NCBI GenBank assembly: GCA_900128565.1
Contig: LT636245.1
Coordinates: 1 to 11,698, forward strand
DNA: 11,698 nt
Reading direction: 5' to 3'
From: Stramenopiles sp. TOSAG23-6
Taxonomy: Eukaryota; Sar
Positions 1-7,601 of this stretch are shown here, in pieces. Position numbers and translations under genes: made by a program. The notes under the pieces were generated by a model. That model saw only the letters and a program-made list of their open reading frames with translations, was not told the origin of the DNA and did no database searches. Within the stretch, counting starts at the first letter, position 1; each line of letters begins with the position of its first letter.

Positions 1-13
1 AAAAAAAAAAAAA

Positions 14-57
<44 letters not shown>

Positions 58-66
58 GAAAAAATT

Positions 67-100
<34 letters not shown>

Positions 101-151
101 TTCTAAAAAGTTGTTGAAAAAAAAAAAAAAATTGTACAAAACAAAACATAC
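1..151 (-). repeat. KBL intron 4 (partial), homopolymer-rich family intron
   Basis: After the exon ending GGATAC (Gly-Tyr) the minus strand reads GTATGTTTTG, the same donor as the other family introns. The visible part is almost only A/T homopolymer, with a fragment TTTTGTACAA that may be a decayed core. The exon base before the donor is C, one of only two sites not ending in AT. The 3' end is not in the window. Confidence 0.6.
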
Positions 152-1317
152 GTATCCTCCGGTGGCACCGCCTAATGCCTTACCTAGAGTAGATGTAATC
201 ACATCAATTCTTCCCTGAACACCACAATGTTCATGTATTTTGGAAAATTATTTCAAAAAAAAAATTTCCGTAAAAAAAAAATTGTTAGGTACAAAATTTC
301 GTACAAAAACAAAAAAAAAAAAAAATACAACATACATCTGTTCCACGGCCTGTTTTACCAAAGAAGCCTGAAGCGTGACACTCATCAATCATAACTTGTG
401 CTTGATATGTATTGTGAAATATATTGTGTTGTAAAAAATAGTTGGGTACAAAATTTTCAAAAAAAAAATTAAATTGTGAAATTGTGAAATTGTGAAATGG
501 TACATTTATCTGCTAAATCACAAATGTCACTTAGTGGCGCTACATCCCCATCCATTGAAAAAACGCCATCAGTAGCTATTAATTTTAATCGAGCTCCAGC
601 TGCATCAGCTTCTTTTAATTTGTGTTCCAAGTCATCCATACACATATGTTCAAAACGATATCGTTTCGCTTTACAAAGACGAATTCCATCAATACTACAT
701 TTTGGAAAAATATTTCAAAAAAAAAAAATTCCGTAAAAAAAATCGTTAGGTACAAAATTTCGTACGAAAAAAAAAATCAATTTTTTGTTAAAAAAAAAAA
801 ATAAAACATACATGGAGGCGTGATTTAAAGAGTCACTAATCACTGCATCATCTGCCGTTAGAATGGTTTCAAAAAGACCAGCATTAGCATCAAAACAACT
901 CGGGAAAAGAATTGTATCTTCGGTTCCGTGAAACTTAGAAATGGCAGTCTCTAAATCTTTATGGATATCCTGAGTACCACAAATAAATCGCACCGATGCA
1001 CAACCGAGTCCATGTGTCTCTAAAGTATTTTTAGCTGCTTGTACAAGTTCAGGGTGATCCGCCAACCCTAAGTAATTGTTTGCACAGAAATTTAATACTG
1101 GCTGCTTCGAACCTTGTACGGAAATTTCAGAATTTTGGGACGAGGTGATCACACGTTCATTTTTGAACGTTCCAGCCTCTTTTATTTCTTCGAGTTCTGC
1201 TTGCAGTATTTCCCGCATTGGAGTAAACGCAGCAGCAGTTTGATGTGCTCGAGTTGTAATAAAAGCATTTGAGTGAAGCTTCATAAATATTGATCTACAT
1301 TTACTTGGGGATAACAT
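152..1317 (-). CDS. kbl: Glycine C-acetyltransferase (2-amino-3-ketobutyrate CoA ligase), 3' end outside window
   Basis: This is a PLP-dependent alpha-oxoamine synthase that converts 2-amino-3-ketobutyrate plus CoA to glycine plus acetyl-CoA, the second step of threonine breakdown, usually in mitochondria. Exons on the minus strand are 1317-812, 694-504, 406-336 and 232-152, giving 283 in-frame codons of an expected ~400. The first ~30 residues (basic, with Ser and Ala, no acids) look like a mitochondrial presequence. Visible family motifs are [59 protein letters not shown], the PLP-site segment [10 protein letters not shown] (Asp240, His243) and [14 protein letters not shown], whose Lys274 should form the Schiff base. 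The ATG at 1317 is the first Met of the frame. Intron boundaries are fixed by the family sequence: DLADKY|QAQVM, RGTD|EHCGV and NHAS-I|IDG. Three introns end in AT or TAG, and the fourth runs off the window. The family call is firm; exact ends are inferred without transcripts. Confidence 0.9.
233..335 (-). repeat. KBL intron 3, family intron with AT 3' end
   Basis: This is a 103-nt intron between GGA-ACA-GAT (Gly-Thr-Asp) and GAA-CAT-TGT (Glu-His-Cys). The sense strand starts GTATGTTG, carries GTACGAAATTTTGTAC-like core plus CTAAC, and ends CCAAAATACAT. Frame and the family sequence TGRGTDEHCGV require the cut after ACAT; there is no AG near the boundary. Confidence 0.8.
407..503 (-). repeat. 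KBL intron 2, family intron with AT 3' end
   Basis: This is a 97-nt intron splitting the Tyr codon of DLADKY-QAQVM. It starts GTACCATTTCAC and ends TTTCACAATACAT. The core is degenerate (TTTTGTACCCAAC, second GTAC lost). Inside it lie 3.5 copies of the 8-nt unit AAATTGTG at 471-498. The last intron bases are AT, not AG. Confidence 0.75.
695..811 (-). repeat. KBL intron 1, family intron with TAG 3' end
   Basis: This is a 117-nt intron splitting the first Ile codon of NHAS-IIDGIR. It starts GTATGTTTTA and contains the intact core TTTCGTACGAAATTTTGTAC plus CTAAC. It ends CCAAAATGTAG, one of few copies with a canonical AG where relatives have ACAT. Confidence 0.8.
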
Positions 1318-1773
1318 GGTACTATATTACTCGTAATAAAGTTGTACTGTTTTTTTGGTGTATTTCAAAGTATTATATGTGTCACACTACTACTAATATT
1401 ACCTACAGTTAGTTGTAGGACTAGTAGGATAATCATTTAATAGTAAATAATGTCACAGAGAGAGAGAGACTCTTTTTTCTGTCATAACATGAGATTTGTC
1501 GGGGAACCGGGTATCCTTAAAAATGAATTAATTTTTTTGTGAAACCAGTCAGCAAAAAGGTCCAATCTGAAAAAGTCTGCTGCTGCTGCTCTCTCAGGCT
1601 CAGCCCCTATATTTACTTACCATCATACTATATTATTTATTTTATTCAATAAGCTACCCTTGTGATTATCTGGACAGGTTACATACAACGTGTCGTACAA
1701 TATCTGGTTCAGTGTATTGTGTAGCACATTTTCATTATATAGTATTAAATTATTTTACTAGTGGACAGCGAGT
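1318..1773. promoter_or_regulatory. Divergent intergenic region between KBL and membrane-protein gene
   Basis: These 456 bases separate two start codons pointing away from each other, so they must hold both promoters and 5' leaders. Visible features are an (AG)n run near 1456-1468, a CTGCTGCTGCTCTCTC run near 1580-1595, and AT-rich stretches such as the one near 1621-1645. No family-intron core is present. I cannot assign a TATA box or transcription start with confidence. Confidence 0.5.
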
Positions 1774-2381
1774 ATGCTTTTCAACGCAAATTCTCTTGCA
1801 CGGAAACACAACCTTCTAACAACAAAGTGGAAACTTGGTATCCTAGTACTAGGTATATTGTTTTTATTATGCGTATTCTTCATGGTATCCTCAGCTGTGG
1901 GCTCATCAAGGCAAATTTATGAAGAAAACCTTCATTCACAAGGTATAGAACTTTTGAAGAGGCAGGTTAAAGATCTTCAAAAGACTGTTGCTGACCAACA
2001 AAGAGAAATAGCCACATTAGAAAGTTCACACACTGTAACAAATCCTGATTCAGTGGGTAATTATAAAACTATACCAGCGTTTCATGGGTATTCCTGGCAA
2101 GATTACGATGGTGAAGCATTCCCTACACAAATTGGAATGGTTATAAAAAGGTCTTGTTTGTTCCTAATTTGGCTCACTTTAATTTTGACGCCAATGATTT
2201 TAACAATCTGGTTGATACTTCCTATACCATATCGGAAAATTCCTGCGACAATAACGACTGTTGGATCGATATTTATGGTGTATTACTTTTTATTTCTCCT
2301 TCATGTATAGTCGGACAGTACAGATTTACTTTTTTACTCAATAGTATAAACATTAATGTAGATGTAATTAGTTCAACGTAG
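1774..2381 (+). CDS. Small single-pass membrane protein with coiled coil, probably frameshifted
   Basis: I do not recognise a family. The ATG at 1774 opens a frame with a basic N-terminus, one strong membrane segment (about residues 20-42) and a heptad-like stretch rich in Gln, Glu, Lys and Leu (about 46-85), then GYSWQDYDGEAFPTQ. In this frame the protein continues to 2310 as very hydrophobic sequence. From about 2115 a different frame is open to 2381 and looks more like real protein (KKVLFVPNLAHFNFD, then Cys-Asp-Asn-Asn-Asp-Cys-Trp), with many pyrimidines at third positions. One extra A in the A5 run at 2144-2148 would join the two. The topology suggests a type II anchor with the C-terminal part outside the cytoplasm. 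A real product ending at 2310 remains possible. No family introns occur here. Confidence 0.5.
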
Positions 2382-2537
2382 AGACGTATAACACTGTACC
2401 GGGTAACATAATAAAATTCAAATGAAAAATTATATTTTATAATTGTCGCCTTTTTTCGATTTGCTATTTTTTTTTTAATTGTTTTTTTAATCGTCATTGA
2501 AGAGAGCGCAACAATTTTTACATGGTATACATAAAAG
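2382..2537. other. Short spacer with a possible poly(A) signal
   Basis: This AT-rich spacer separates two genes on the same strand. It contains AATAAA at 2410-2415, placed suitably for the upstream gene's 3' end, and a T-rich stretch near 2451-2490. I see no RNA gene or repeat. Confidence 0.4.
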
Positions 2538-3281
2538 ATGATGATGAAATTACTTGTACTATTGATGGTATCTAACATTTATTGCACTGAGGGTGTAGTA
2601 GCTAAACACGAAAGGGATGCTTTAAACAGTTTGTATTTCGCAACTAATGGAGATATTTGGAAGTGGAGGCCAAGGCAAAGTACCACCCCTTGGCCAAATG
2701 GACCTTGGAGGTTTAGTGGGTCTGTTTGCGGTTGGTTAGGCGTAGAGTGCAATCGTGATCAAACCACTGTAATTGCGTTAGACCTGCGTAACCAAAACCT
2801 ATCTGGTTCAATACCAACGGAAATTGGTCATCTAACAAATCTTGAATATTTGAACTTCAGTTATAACAAGCTATCTGGTCCAATACTAAAACAATTTGGT
2901 CGACTAAGAAACCTCGAATTTTTGTGGTTGAACAACAACAAACTAACTGGTTTAGTACCAAAAGAAATTGGGCAGCTAACAAATCTTGAATATTTGAACT
3001 TGGATAACAACCAACTATCTGGTTCGATTCCAACGCAAATTTATCAACTAACAAAACTCCGTTTTCTTGGTCAATCCGGTGCTTTTCATGTGGATGTTGA
3101 TGGACAGCAGTTAGTTGAAAAATCCAAACCCGGTAAATTTCGTGCTGTTGCTACTGTAGAAGAAACTAATACGGAAGAAGTTGATACAGAAATTGGCAGA
3201 TATAGTTCTTTCTTATACTCAATGGCAATTTTAGCATTGAGCGGATTAGTATTGGGGTTAGTTTTACGATTTTACGATTAG
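2538..3281 (+). CDS. Secreted, membrane-anchored leucine-rich-repeat protein
   Basis: This intact, intronless 247-residue frame has a signal peptide (MMMKLLVLLMVSNIYC), then an N-terminal cap with paired cysteines (ALNSLYFATNGDIWKW ... CGWLGVEC, residues 28-71). About four plant-type LRRs follow (77-179) with LDLRNQNLSGSIPTEIG and NLEYLNLDNNQLSGSIP patterns. An acidic linker leads to a C-terminal membrane helix (about 225-243) and a short tail (RFYD). LRRs of this kind bind proteins or glycans outside the cell; no kinase or other signalling domain follows. Two stretches 144 nt apart (from 2832 and from 2976) are almost identical in DNA, so a two-LRR, 48-residue unit was probably duplicated recently. 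Cap style and repeats resemble LRR proteins common in stramenopiles. The ligand is unknown. Confidence 0.8.
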   Translation: MMMKLLVLLMVSNIYCTEGVVAKHERDALNSLYFATNGDIWKWRPRQSTTPWPNGPWRFSGSVCGWLGVECNRDQTTVIALDLRNQNLSGSIPTEIGHLTNLEYLNFSYNKLSGPILKQFGRLRNLEFLWLNNNKLTGLVPKEIGQLTNLEYLNLDNNQLSGSIPTQIYQLTKLRFLGQSGAFHVDVDGQQLVEKSKPGKFRAVATVEETNTEEVDTEIGRYSSFLYSMAILALSGLVLGLVLRFYD

Positions 3282-3541
3282 TTTAAAAAAATATGTAAAA
3301 ATATTTATTGCATATCCAATCCAAGACTGACATGTTTGTATGTGTATCACTATATTAATTACTAATTATTCGCAAGGGCTGTAGAATATTTTCAAGTCAT
3401 TACAATAAAAACATTTTTAAAAAAGGTAAACATTACGTACAACATTTTGTATGAAAAAAATATATTTTTTGTTTATTTTTAGATTTTTTTTTTTTAGTTT
3501 TTTTAGCTTTTTAGTTTTTTTAGCATTTTTAGCTTTTAGGG
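3282..3541. other. Convergent 3' region with poly(A) signals and T-rich repeats
   Basis: The LRR gene (plus) and the antiporter gene (minus) end facing each other here. AATAAA at 3404-3409 suits the plus gene, and TTTATT at 3472-3477 is AATAAA on the minus strand. From about 3480 to 3535 there are imperfect repeats of TTTTTTAG/TTTTTAGC. A relic resembling the intron core lies at 3425-3460. Confidence 0.45.
3425..3460 (-). repeat. Relic of the intron-family core outside coding sequence
   Basis: The plus strand reads ACGTACAACATTTTGTATGA followed by a run of A. This matches the family core as seen on this strand (GGTACAAAATTTCGTATGAAAA) with a few changes. It lies in a 3' region rather than between exons and has no clear ends. 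Confidence 0.35.
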
Positions 3542-6301
3542 TTATTGTTTTACTCTTGTTGCTTTTCTCTTGACTTTTTCAACAATATAACGAAAAAATG
3601 GAGGTCCAATGATTTGATTTATAACAACGACTGATATCATCGTTGTTGCAAATGCACCTCCCCAGCCACTGTATTCTAAATGTACTTTTTTAGCAAGTCC
3701 TAATGCTACTCCAGCTTGTGTGATGTATGCCATCCAAGATGATTTGTTCTCATCATCAGGCTCTCCGGACGCATATCCACCCAAATAAGCTCCAACCATA
3801 ATTCCTAATATACGACCAACAACTATACTATATTTTGGAAAAATATTTCAAAAAAAAAAAAATCTAAAAAAACTTGTTAGGTACAAAATTTTTTTACAAA
3901 AAAAAAAAAAAAAAAAATTAAAACATACATAGATGCAATGTATAAATTCTCAGTCATGACTTTTAAATTAAGTGCTGCGCCGCATAATGTAAAAAAACTC
4001 ACGTGTACATATGGAGCAATCCGATCCTCCTTGTATTGTGAAAAATATTTTTTTTTGTAATTTCGAATTTATTTTTTTTCTTAGGTACAAAATTTCCTAC
4101 GAAAATTAAAAAAAAAAAATTTAAAAAAAAAACCTACATGGTGAGAAAGTGTTTGTTTCCATTGCTAAAGTTGACACACACAAAACCTGCAACAGTGCAA
4201 ATAATAAGTGGTTGAAGGTATGGTTGAACTCTATGACCCACAGCAAAGGCAAGAAATCCACTAAGAAGTAAACATGTATTTTGGAAAAATATTTGAAAAA
4301 AAAAAATTTCAATTTGTTAGGTACAAAATTTTTATAAAAAACCAAAAAAAAAAAAAAAAATCGAATTTGAAAAAAAACCAAAAAATAAAACATACATGTG
4401 TCTAAAATTCTTGATATGATCTTTTGAAAACTTTGAGGGATATTGAGTGACCGAGTAGAGCTATCAAATCTGTCTTCATTTGAAAACTTATTTTGTTTAG
4501 GGTTAGGGTCAATAAGCCTTGTTGTAGTAGATGATTCATTAATGGAACTCTCAACATCTCGTGTTTCCAATCTTCCTTTATGTATTTTGGAAAAATATTT
4601 CAAAATTAAATCCGTTAGGTACAAAATTTCGTATGAAAAATAAATTCGATTTTTTTTTTTTTTTTTTTTTTGGTAAAGAAAAAAAAATAAAAATAAAACA
4701 TACATGTTTGGTTCTATAAGGTTCAATAATTTTATATACTTCAGATTTTTCAGATTTTTCAGATTTTTCAGTTTTTTCAGATTTTTTAGATTTTTTAGAA
4801 TTTTTAGGGTTGAGCAACGGGTGATGAAATTTTGAATGTTTTGTGTTGAATAGAAATTCGTATAATTTATGACAACAAGAACATGGTGACTCAGGTGATA
4901 ATGATACTATCGCGGGTAAAAAAAACAAACCCCAAACAATTCCAAGTAATGCCGACATGCCTAACTGTGCAAAAAATACAGCAGTTACATAAATAGAACG
5001 AACTTCATTAGCAAGCAATGCATTAGCAAATAACGAAGCTGCAGCAAAAATTCCAATGACAACTAAATCCATGACAACAGTGACTCCAAGAACCAATCTA
5101 GAAAAAGATAAATTTTCCGTGCCAGTTTCTCTAACTATTGCAATGGCAGATGCAGGAGATCTAGCTACAATAAGAGCTCCAGCCATCAAAGCCACTGCAA
5201 GAACTTGGTTCTGGCTCATTCCTTTCATAAACACAATTTGATTTGAAAGACAAACGACAAGAAATGTACCTACTAAATATTCAAACAGTACCAGTCCTAA
5301 AGTAACATACATAATAGCTTTCATGCGACCTTTCATTCGGCTTAATATCAGTTTACTTCCTGATGCATAGGATATAAATGCAAGGGCAGTTTCATCAATG
5401 AAACGTAGCGATCGAATGTCTGCCTCTGGTATTAGTTGTAGAGCTTGTGGACCGGTCAAGATACCCATTAGAAGAAAACCTGTTATTCTCGGTAAACCCA
5501 TGTATTTTGGAAAAATATTTAAAAAAAAAAGTTTAAAATTTGTTTTCTATGAAAATTTCGTATGAAAACCAAAAAAAACAAAAAAAACAAAAAAAAAATA
5601 AAATATACATGCTAGGAAATGCCGCCCCAACACTTTGGCTCGCAACACAGACCATGGCAAAACGAACTGCAACTGCAAGTGATGGAATATAATCGCGTAA
5701 TGATGGCGTATGTGTATTTCCACGAAGAGTATTTTTATCAGTGAATTTTGAGGCAGTACTTTTGTTATCCGCCGCATCAAGTACAGAGCAATCAATTGGC
5801 ATTTTGCCAGCTGCCCAGTCCCCTTGCCCAGCTTGTAATGTAAAACTAAAAAAATAAGTAAAACCAGAAGGATCAAGTTTTACATTTCTTGCAGAGTTGA
5901 AACTATCTGTAGCATTAAACCCATCAAGTAAACACAAACCTGGTCGCAATCCTACTTCCTCAGTACGTAGCCCAACAGTAATATTAGTCCCCATCATTGC
6001 AGGTGTATATTTTGTGAAAAAAAAAAAAAAAAAAAAATTGAAATTCGTTAGGTATATAATTTCGTACGAAAACCAAAAAAAACAAAAAAAAAAAAATTTT
6101 ACCAAAAAAAAAATTCATGGTGAAAATATACATGATCGGATAGTAAAGTGACTGCTTTAAGTTCTGGAGAGTTAGCATCAATACTTAACTCTGGATCATA
6201 AATATTCATAGGTCCTAAAGTCGATACATTTTTTGCTTCATCCACTAAAGAACATAAAAAAGGAAGTTGTCCAGAAAGCTGATTCACATATATTGTGAAA
6301 A

Positions 6302-6342
<41 letters not shown>

Positions 6343-6375
6343 AAATTTTTAAAAAAAAATTTTTTTTTTTTTAAA

Positions 6376-6407
<32 letters not shown>

Positions 6408-6668
6408 GTAAAAAAAAAAAAATATCGTTAGGTACAAAATTTCGTATGAAAAAAAAACCAAAAAAAAAAAAAAAATTCTAATCATTACTACAAAAAACGT
6501 ACATCTCCTTCCTCGACTAAATAGTTTACAACATATAATCCACGGCCAAGGATAAGCACATCAGACACTCGTTTACCTTGCTTTACTTTACCTTTTGGGA
6601 AATTTATGAAACAATCACCTAAAGTTAGATTTGAATCAAGGGAACTCGCTTCAACTTCTATAGAAACA
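3542..6668 (-). CDS. CPA2-type cation/proton antiporter with N-terminal Ig-like repeats
   Basis: Exons on the minus strand are 6668-6503, 6287-6132, 6006-5609, 5499-4704, 4579-4396, 4273-4138, 4030-3929 and 3827-3542, open to a TAA stop. The first three exons carry two similar ~113-residue units ending GQLPFLCSLVDEAKN and GKMPIDCSVLDAADN, resembling bacterial-type Ig-like repeats. The membrane part has VGAAFPSMGLPRITGFLLMG, the broken-helix-like VARSPASAIAIVRETG, then more membrane helices. A hydrophilic (SEK)n loop and exon 7 (RLIDPNPKQNKF) interrupt the domain, which resumes with FLAFAVGHRVQPYLQPL, FFTLCGAALNLKVM, GRILGIMVGAYLGGY and VVVINQIIGPPFFRYIV. This architecture fits monovalent cation/H+ exchange in a membrane; the ion is not predictable. 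Upstream exons 7529-6785 encode a kinase N-lobe and splice in frame to this gene, so its true 5' end is uncertain. No signal peptide is visible before the repeats. Confidence 0.8.
3828..3928 (-). repeat. Antiporter intron 9, family intron with TAG 3' end
   Basis: This is a 101-nt intron between TCT-AT and T-ATA-GTT. It starts GTATGTTTTA, carries TTTTGTACCTAAC with a decayed left core, and ends CCAAAATATAG. AG replaces the usual final AT. Confidence 0.75.
4031..4137 (-). repeat. Antiporter intron 8, family intron with AA 3' end
   Basis: This is a 107-nt intron between HFLT-M and EDRIAPYVHV. It starts GTAGGTTTTT, carries the core GTAGGAAATTTTGTAC plus CTAAG, and ends TTTCACAATACAA. Frame needs one G after the cut. 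Using the adjacent AAG as a normal acceptor with the same GT donor would break the frame. Confidence 0.7.
4274..4395 (-). repeat. Antiporter intron 7, family intron with AT 3' end
   Basis: This is a 122-nt intron between GAC-ACA-T and GT-TTA-CTT (Thr-Cys-Leu). It starts GTATGTTTTA, carries TTTTGTACCTAAC with the left half of the core degraded, and ends CCAAAATACAT. Confidence 0.75.
4580..4703 (-). repeat. Antiporter intron 6, family intron with AT 3' end
   Basis: This is a 124-nt phase-0 intron between ACC-AAA-CAT and AAA-GGA-AGA. It starts GTATGTTTTA, carries TTTCATACGAAATTTTGTAC plus CTAAC, and ends TTTCCAAAATACAT. Confidence 0.8.
4741..4808 (-). repeat. (SEK/SKK)n low-complexity repeat in antiporter exon 6
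   Basis: The plus strand repeats TCAGATTTT about six times with drift into TTTTTTAGA. On the coding strand this reads Ser-Lys-Lys and Glu-Lys-Ser triplets. It forms a charged loop between the two parts of the membrane domain, presumably cytoplasmic. Similar short charged repeats occur in the phosphodiesterase gene. Confidence 0.75.
5500..5608 (-). repeat. Antiporter intron 5, family intron with AT 3' end, core decayed
   Basis: This is a 109-nt intron inside the Met codon of FPS-M-GLPRITGF. It starts GTATATTTTA and ends TTTTTCCAAAATACAT. The middle reads TTTCATACGAAATTTTCATA, and the GTAC-CTAAC half is lost. It is a useful case because the antiporter motif fixes both ends. Confidence 0.8.
6007..6131 (-). 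repeat. Antiporter intron 4, family intron with near-perfect terminal inverted repeats
   Basis: This intron of about 125 nt starts GTATATTTTC. On the coding strand TGTATATTTT and AAAATATACA form a perfect 10-bp inverted repeat around it, overlapping both exon edges. The core is TTTCGTACGAAATTATATAC plus CTAAC. The 3' edge is ambiguous: a cut after AAAATAT (exon starting ACA-CCT) or after ATACA (exon starting CCT) keeps the frame. I chose the first. Confidence 0.6.
6288..6502 (-). repeat. Antiporter intron 3, family intron with A/T homopolymer expansion
   Basis: This is a 215-nt phase-0 intron between EEGD and VNQLSG. It starts GTACGTTTTTTG, carries TTTCATACGAAATTTTGTAC plus CTAAC, and ends TTTTTCACAATATAT. 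Its extra length comes from alternating poly-A and poly-T blocks at 6306-6422, whose lengths may be unreliable in the assembly. Confidence 0.7.
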
Positions 6669-6784
6669 ATGTATTTTGGAAAAATATTTCAAAAAAAAAA
6701 AAAAAAAACTGTTAGGTACAAAATTTCGTACNAAAAAAAAAAAAATTTTAATTTTCGAAAAAAAAAAAAAAAAATTAAACATAC
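6669..6784 (-). repeat. Intron joining kinase exon 2 to Ig/antiporter exon; holds the only ambiguous base
   Basis: This 116-nt element between CTA-TTA-CAT-AT and T-GTT-TCT-ATA starts GTATGTTTAA, carries the core with n at 6732 plus CTAAC, and ends TTTCCAAAATACAT. It is a normal family member in sequence. It also marks the place where kinase similarity stops and the repeat/antiporter protein begins. Confidence 0.75.
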
Positions 6785-7529
6785 ATATGTAATAGTTGTA
6801 AAGAATGGCCAAAATCACCCATTAATTTTAATATAACAATTTCACGAGCCAAATGCAACGCTTCTGATTCATTTCTATCAATAATGTATTGTGTAAGATA
6901 GTACTGTGGTTTTAGGGTTAAACATCGTTTTAAAAAAAAAAACATGAAAAAATCATGAAAAAAAAAAAAAAATTGTTAGGTACAGAATTCCGTACAAAAA
7001 AAAAAATCATGAAAAAAAAAAAAAAGACGTACACTTTTAATGCCACTTTTTTCCCTGTTGATTTCTCTATGCCATCATAAACTACTGCATATCGTCCAGT
7101 TCCAAGTTTTTCGCCAATGATGAAGCGATCTGTAAGTTTGGGATTCTGCATGGCTTTCTGACGTGTCGTTTTTGAGTTTTTTGAGTTTCGTGTACGTTTT
7201 GAGGTTGTTGTTTTTGAGGATTTCGAGGAATTCTCTTTTTTTTTATCTTTTTCATCACTTTGTGTTGTATTTTTGTCTTCTGTTGTTGTCCGAGGGGAAA
7301 AACTAGATGCTAGAATACTTCCAGAAAGAAATCGATGTATCATAAATCGTGTACCATTTTGAATATCGGGTATATGAATCTCATCAGTATATAGAGCAAG
7401 AACACCAACTGAAAAAAAAGACATTGTAAGACAAGAGTTGCGTCGAAATTTGAAAAAATGATTATTTCGTAGAAAGACACCAAAGGAATTGTTGAAGACA
7501 CGTGACCTTAAAAATGACCACACAGTCAT
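6785..7529 (-). CDS. Protein kinase N-lobe exons, C-lobe absent
   Basis: Minus-strand exons are 7529-7033 and 6883-6785. The protein starts with about 50 residues that include a basic stretch and a hydrophobic segment (MSFFSVGVLALY), then a long Ser/Thr/Lys-rich linker (about 88-127). The kinase N-lobe follows: GEKLGTGRYAVVYDG is the glycine-rich loop, VALKV holds the ATP-binding Lys165, and AREIVILKLMG holds the alpha-C Glu180. The exon join (GT|T) gives VALKV-IDRN exactly as families show. The protein then runs in frame into 6668-3542. I find no HRD, DFG or APE motifs anywhere downstream, so no catalytic loop is encoded. Either the kinase is a truncated part of a chimeric protein, or its remaining exons were lost in an assembly join within intron 6669-6784. 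The N-lobe identification is firm; the gene extent is not. Confidence 0.75.
6884..7032 (-). repeat. Kinase intron 1, family intron with AT 3' end
   Basis: This is a 149-nt intron inside the Val codon of VALKV-IDRN. It starts GTACGTCTTT, carries GTACGGAATTCTGTAC plus CTAAC (mutated on both arms but still palindromic), and ends TTACACAATACAT. The kinase motif fixes the junction. The exon ends in GT rather than AT. A CATGATTTTTT unit is repeated inside. Confidence 0.75.
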
Positions 7530-7601
7530 TGTACTAGTTAGGCTTTCACGTACTAAATATAAAACATCCTAATATTTAACATAAAGTACTCTACTGCAAT
7601 A

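Noticed and set aside
497-804. Plus-strand ORFs at 497-736 and 622-804
   Set aside because: They overlap KBL exon 2 and its intron on the other strand and read through intron homopolymers.
2273-3054. Minus-strand ORFs at 2273-2578 and 2857-3054
   Set aside because: They are antisense to the membrane and LRR genes, with no family motif or signal; the second is the complement of the LRR repeats.
4121-4726. Long minus-strand ORF across antiporter exons 7-8
   Set aside because: It reads through two family introns (Phe- and Lys-rich stretches); after the exon 7/8 intron it is in a different frame from FLAFAVGHRVQPYLQ.
6503-6668. Reading LYVVNYLVEEGD as a kinase hinge
   Set aside because: It resembles the kinase hinge, but the sequence that follows matches the second unit at 5609-6006 (P-x2-C-S-x2-D-x-A-x-N) much better, and no catalytic loop follows.
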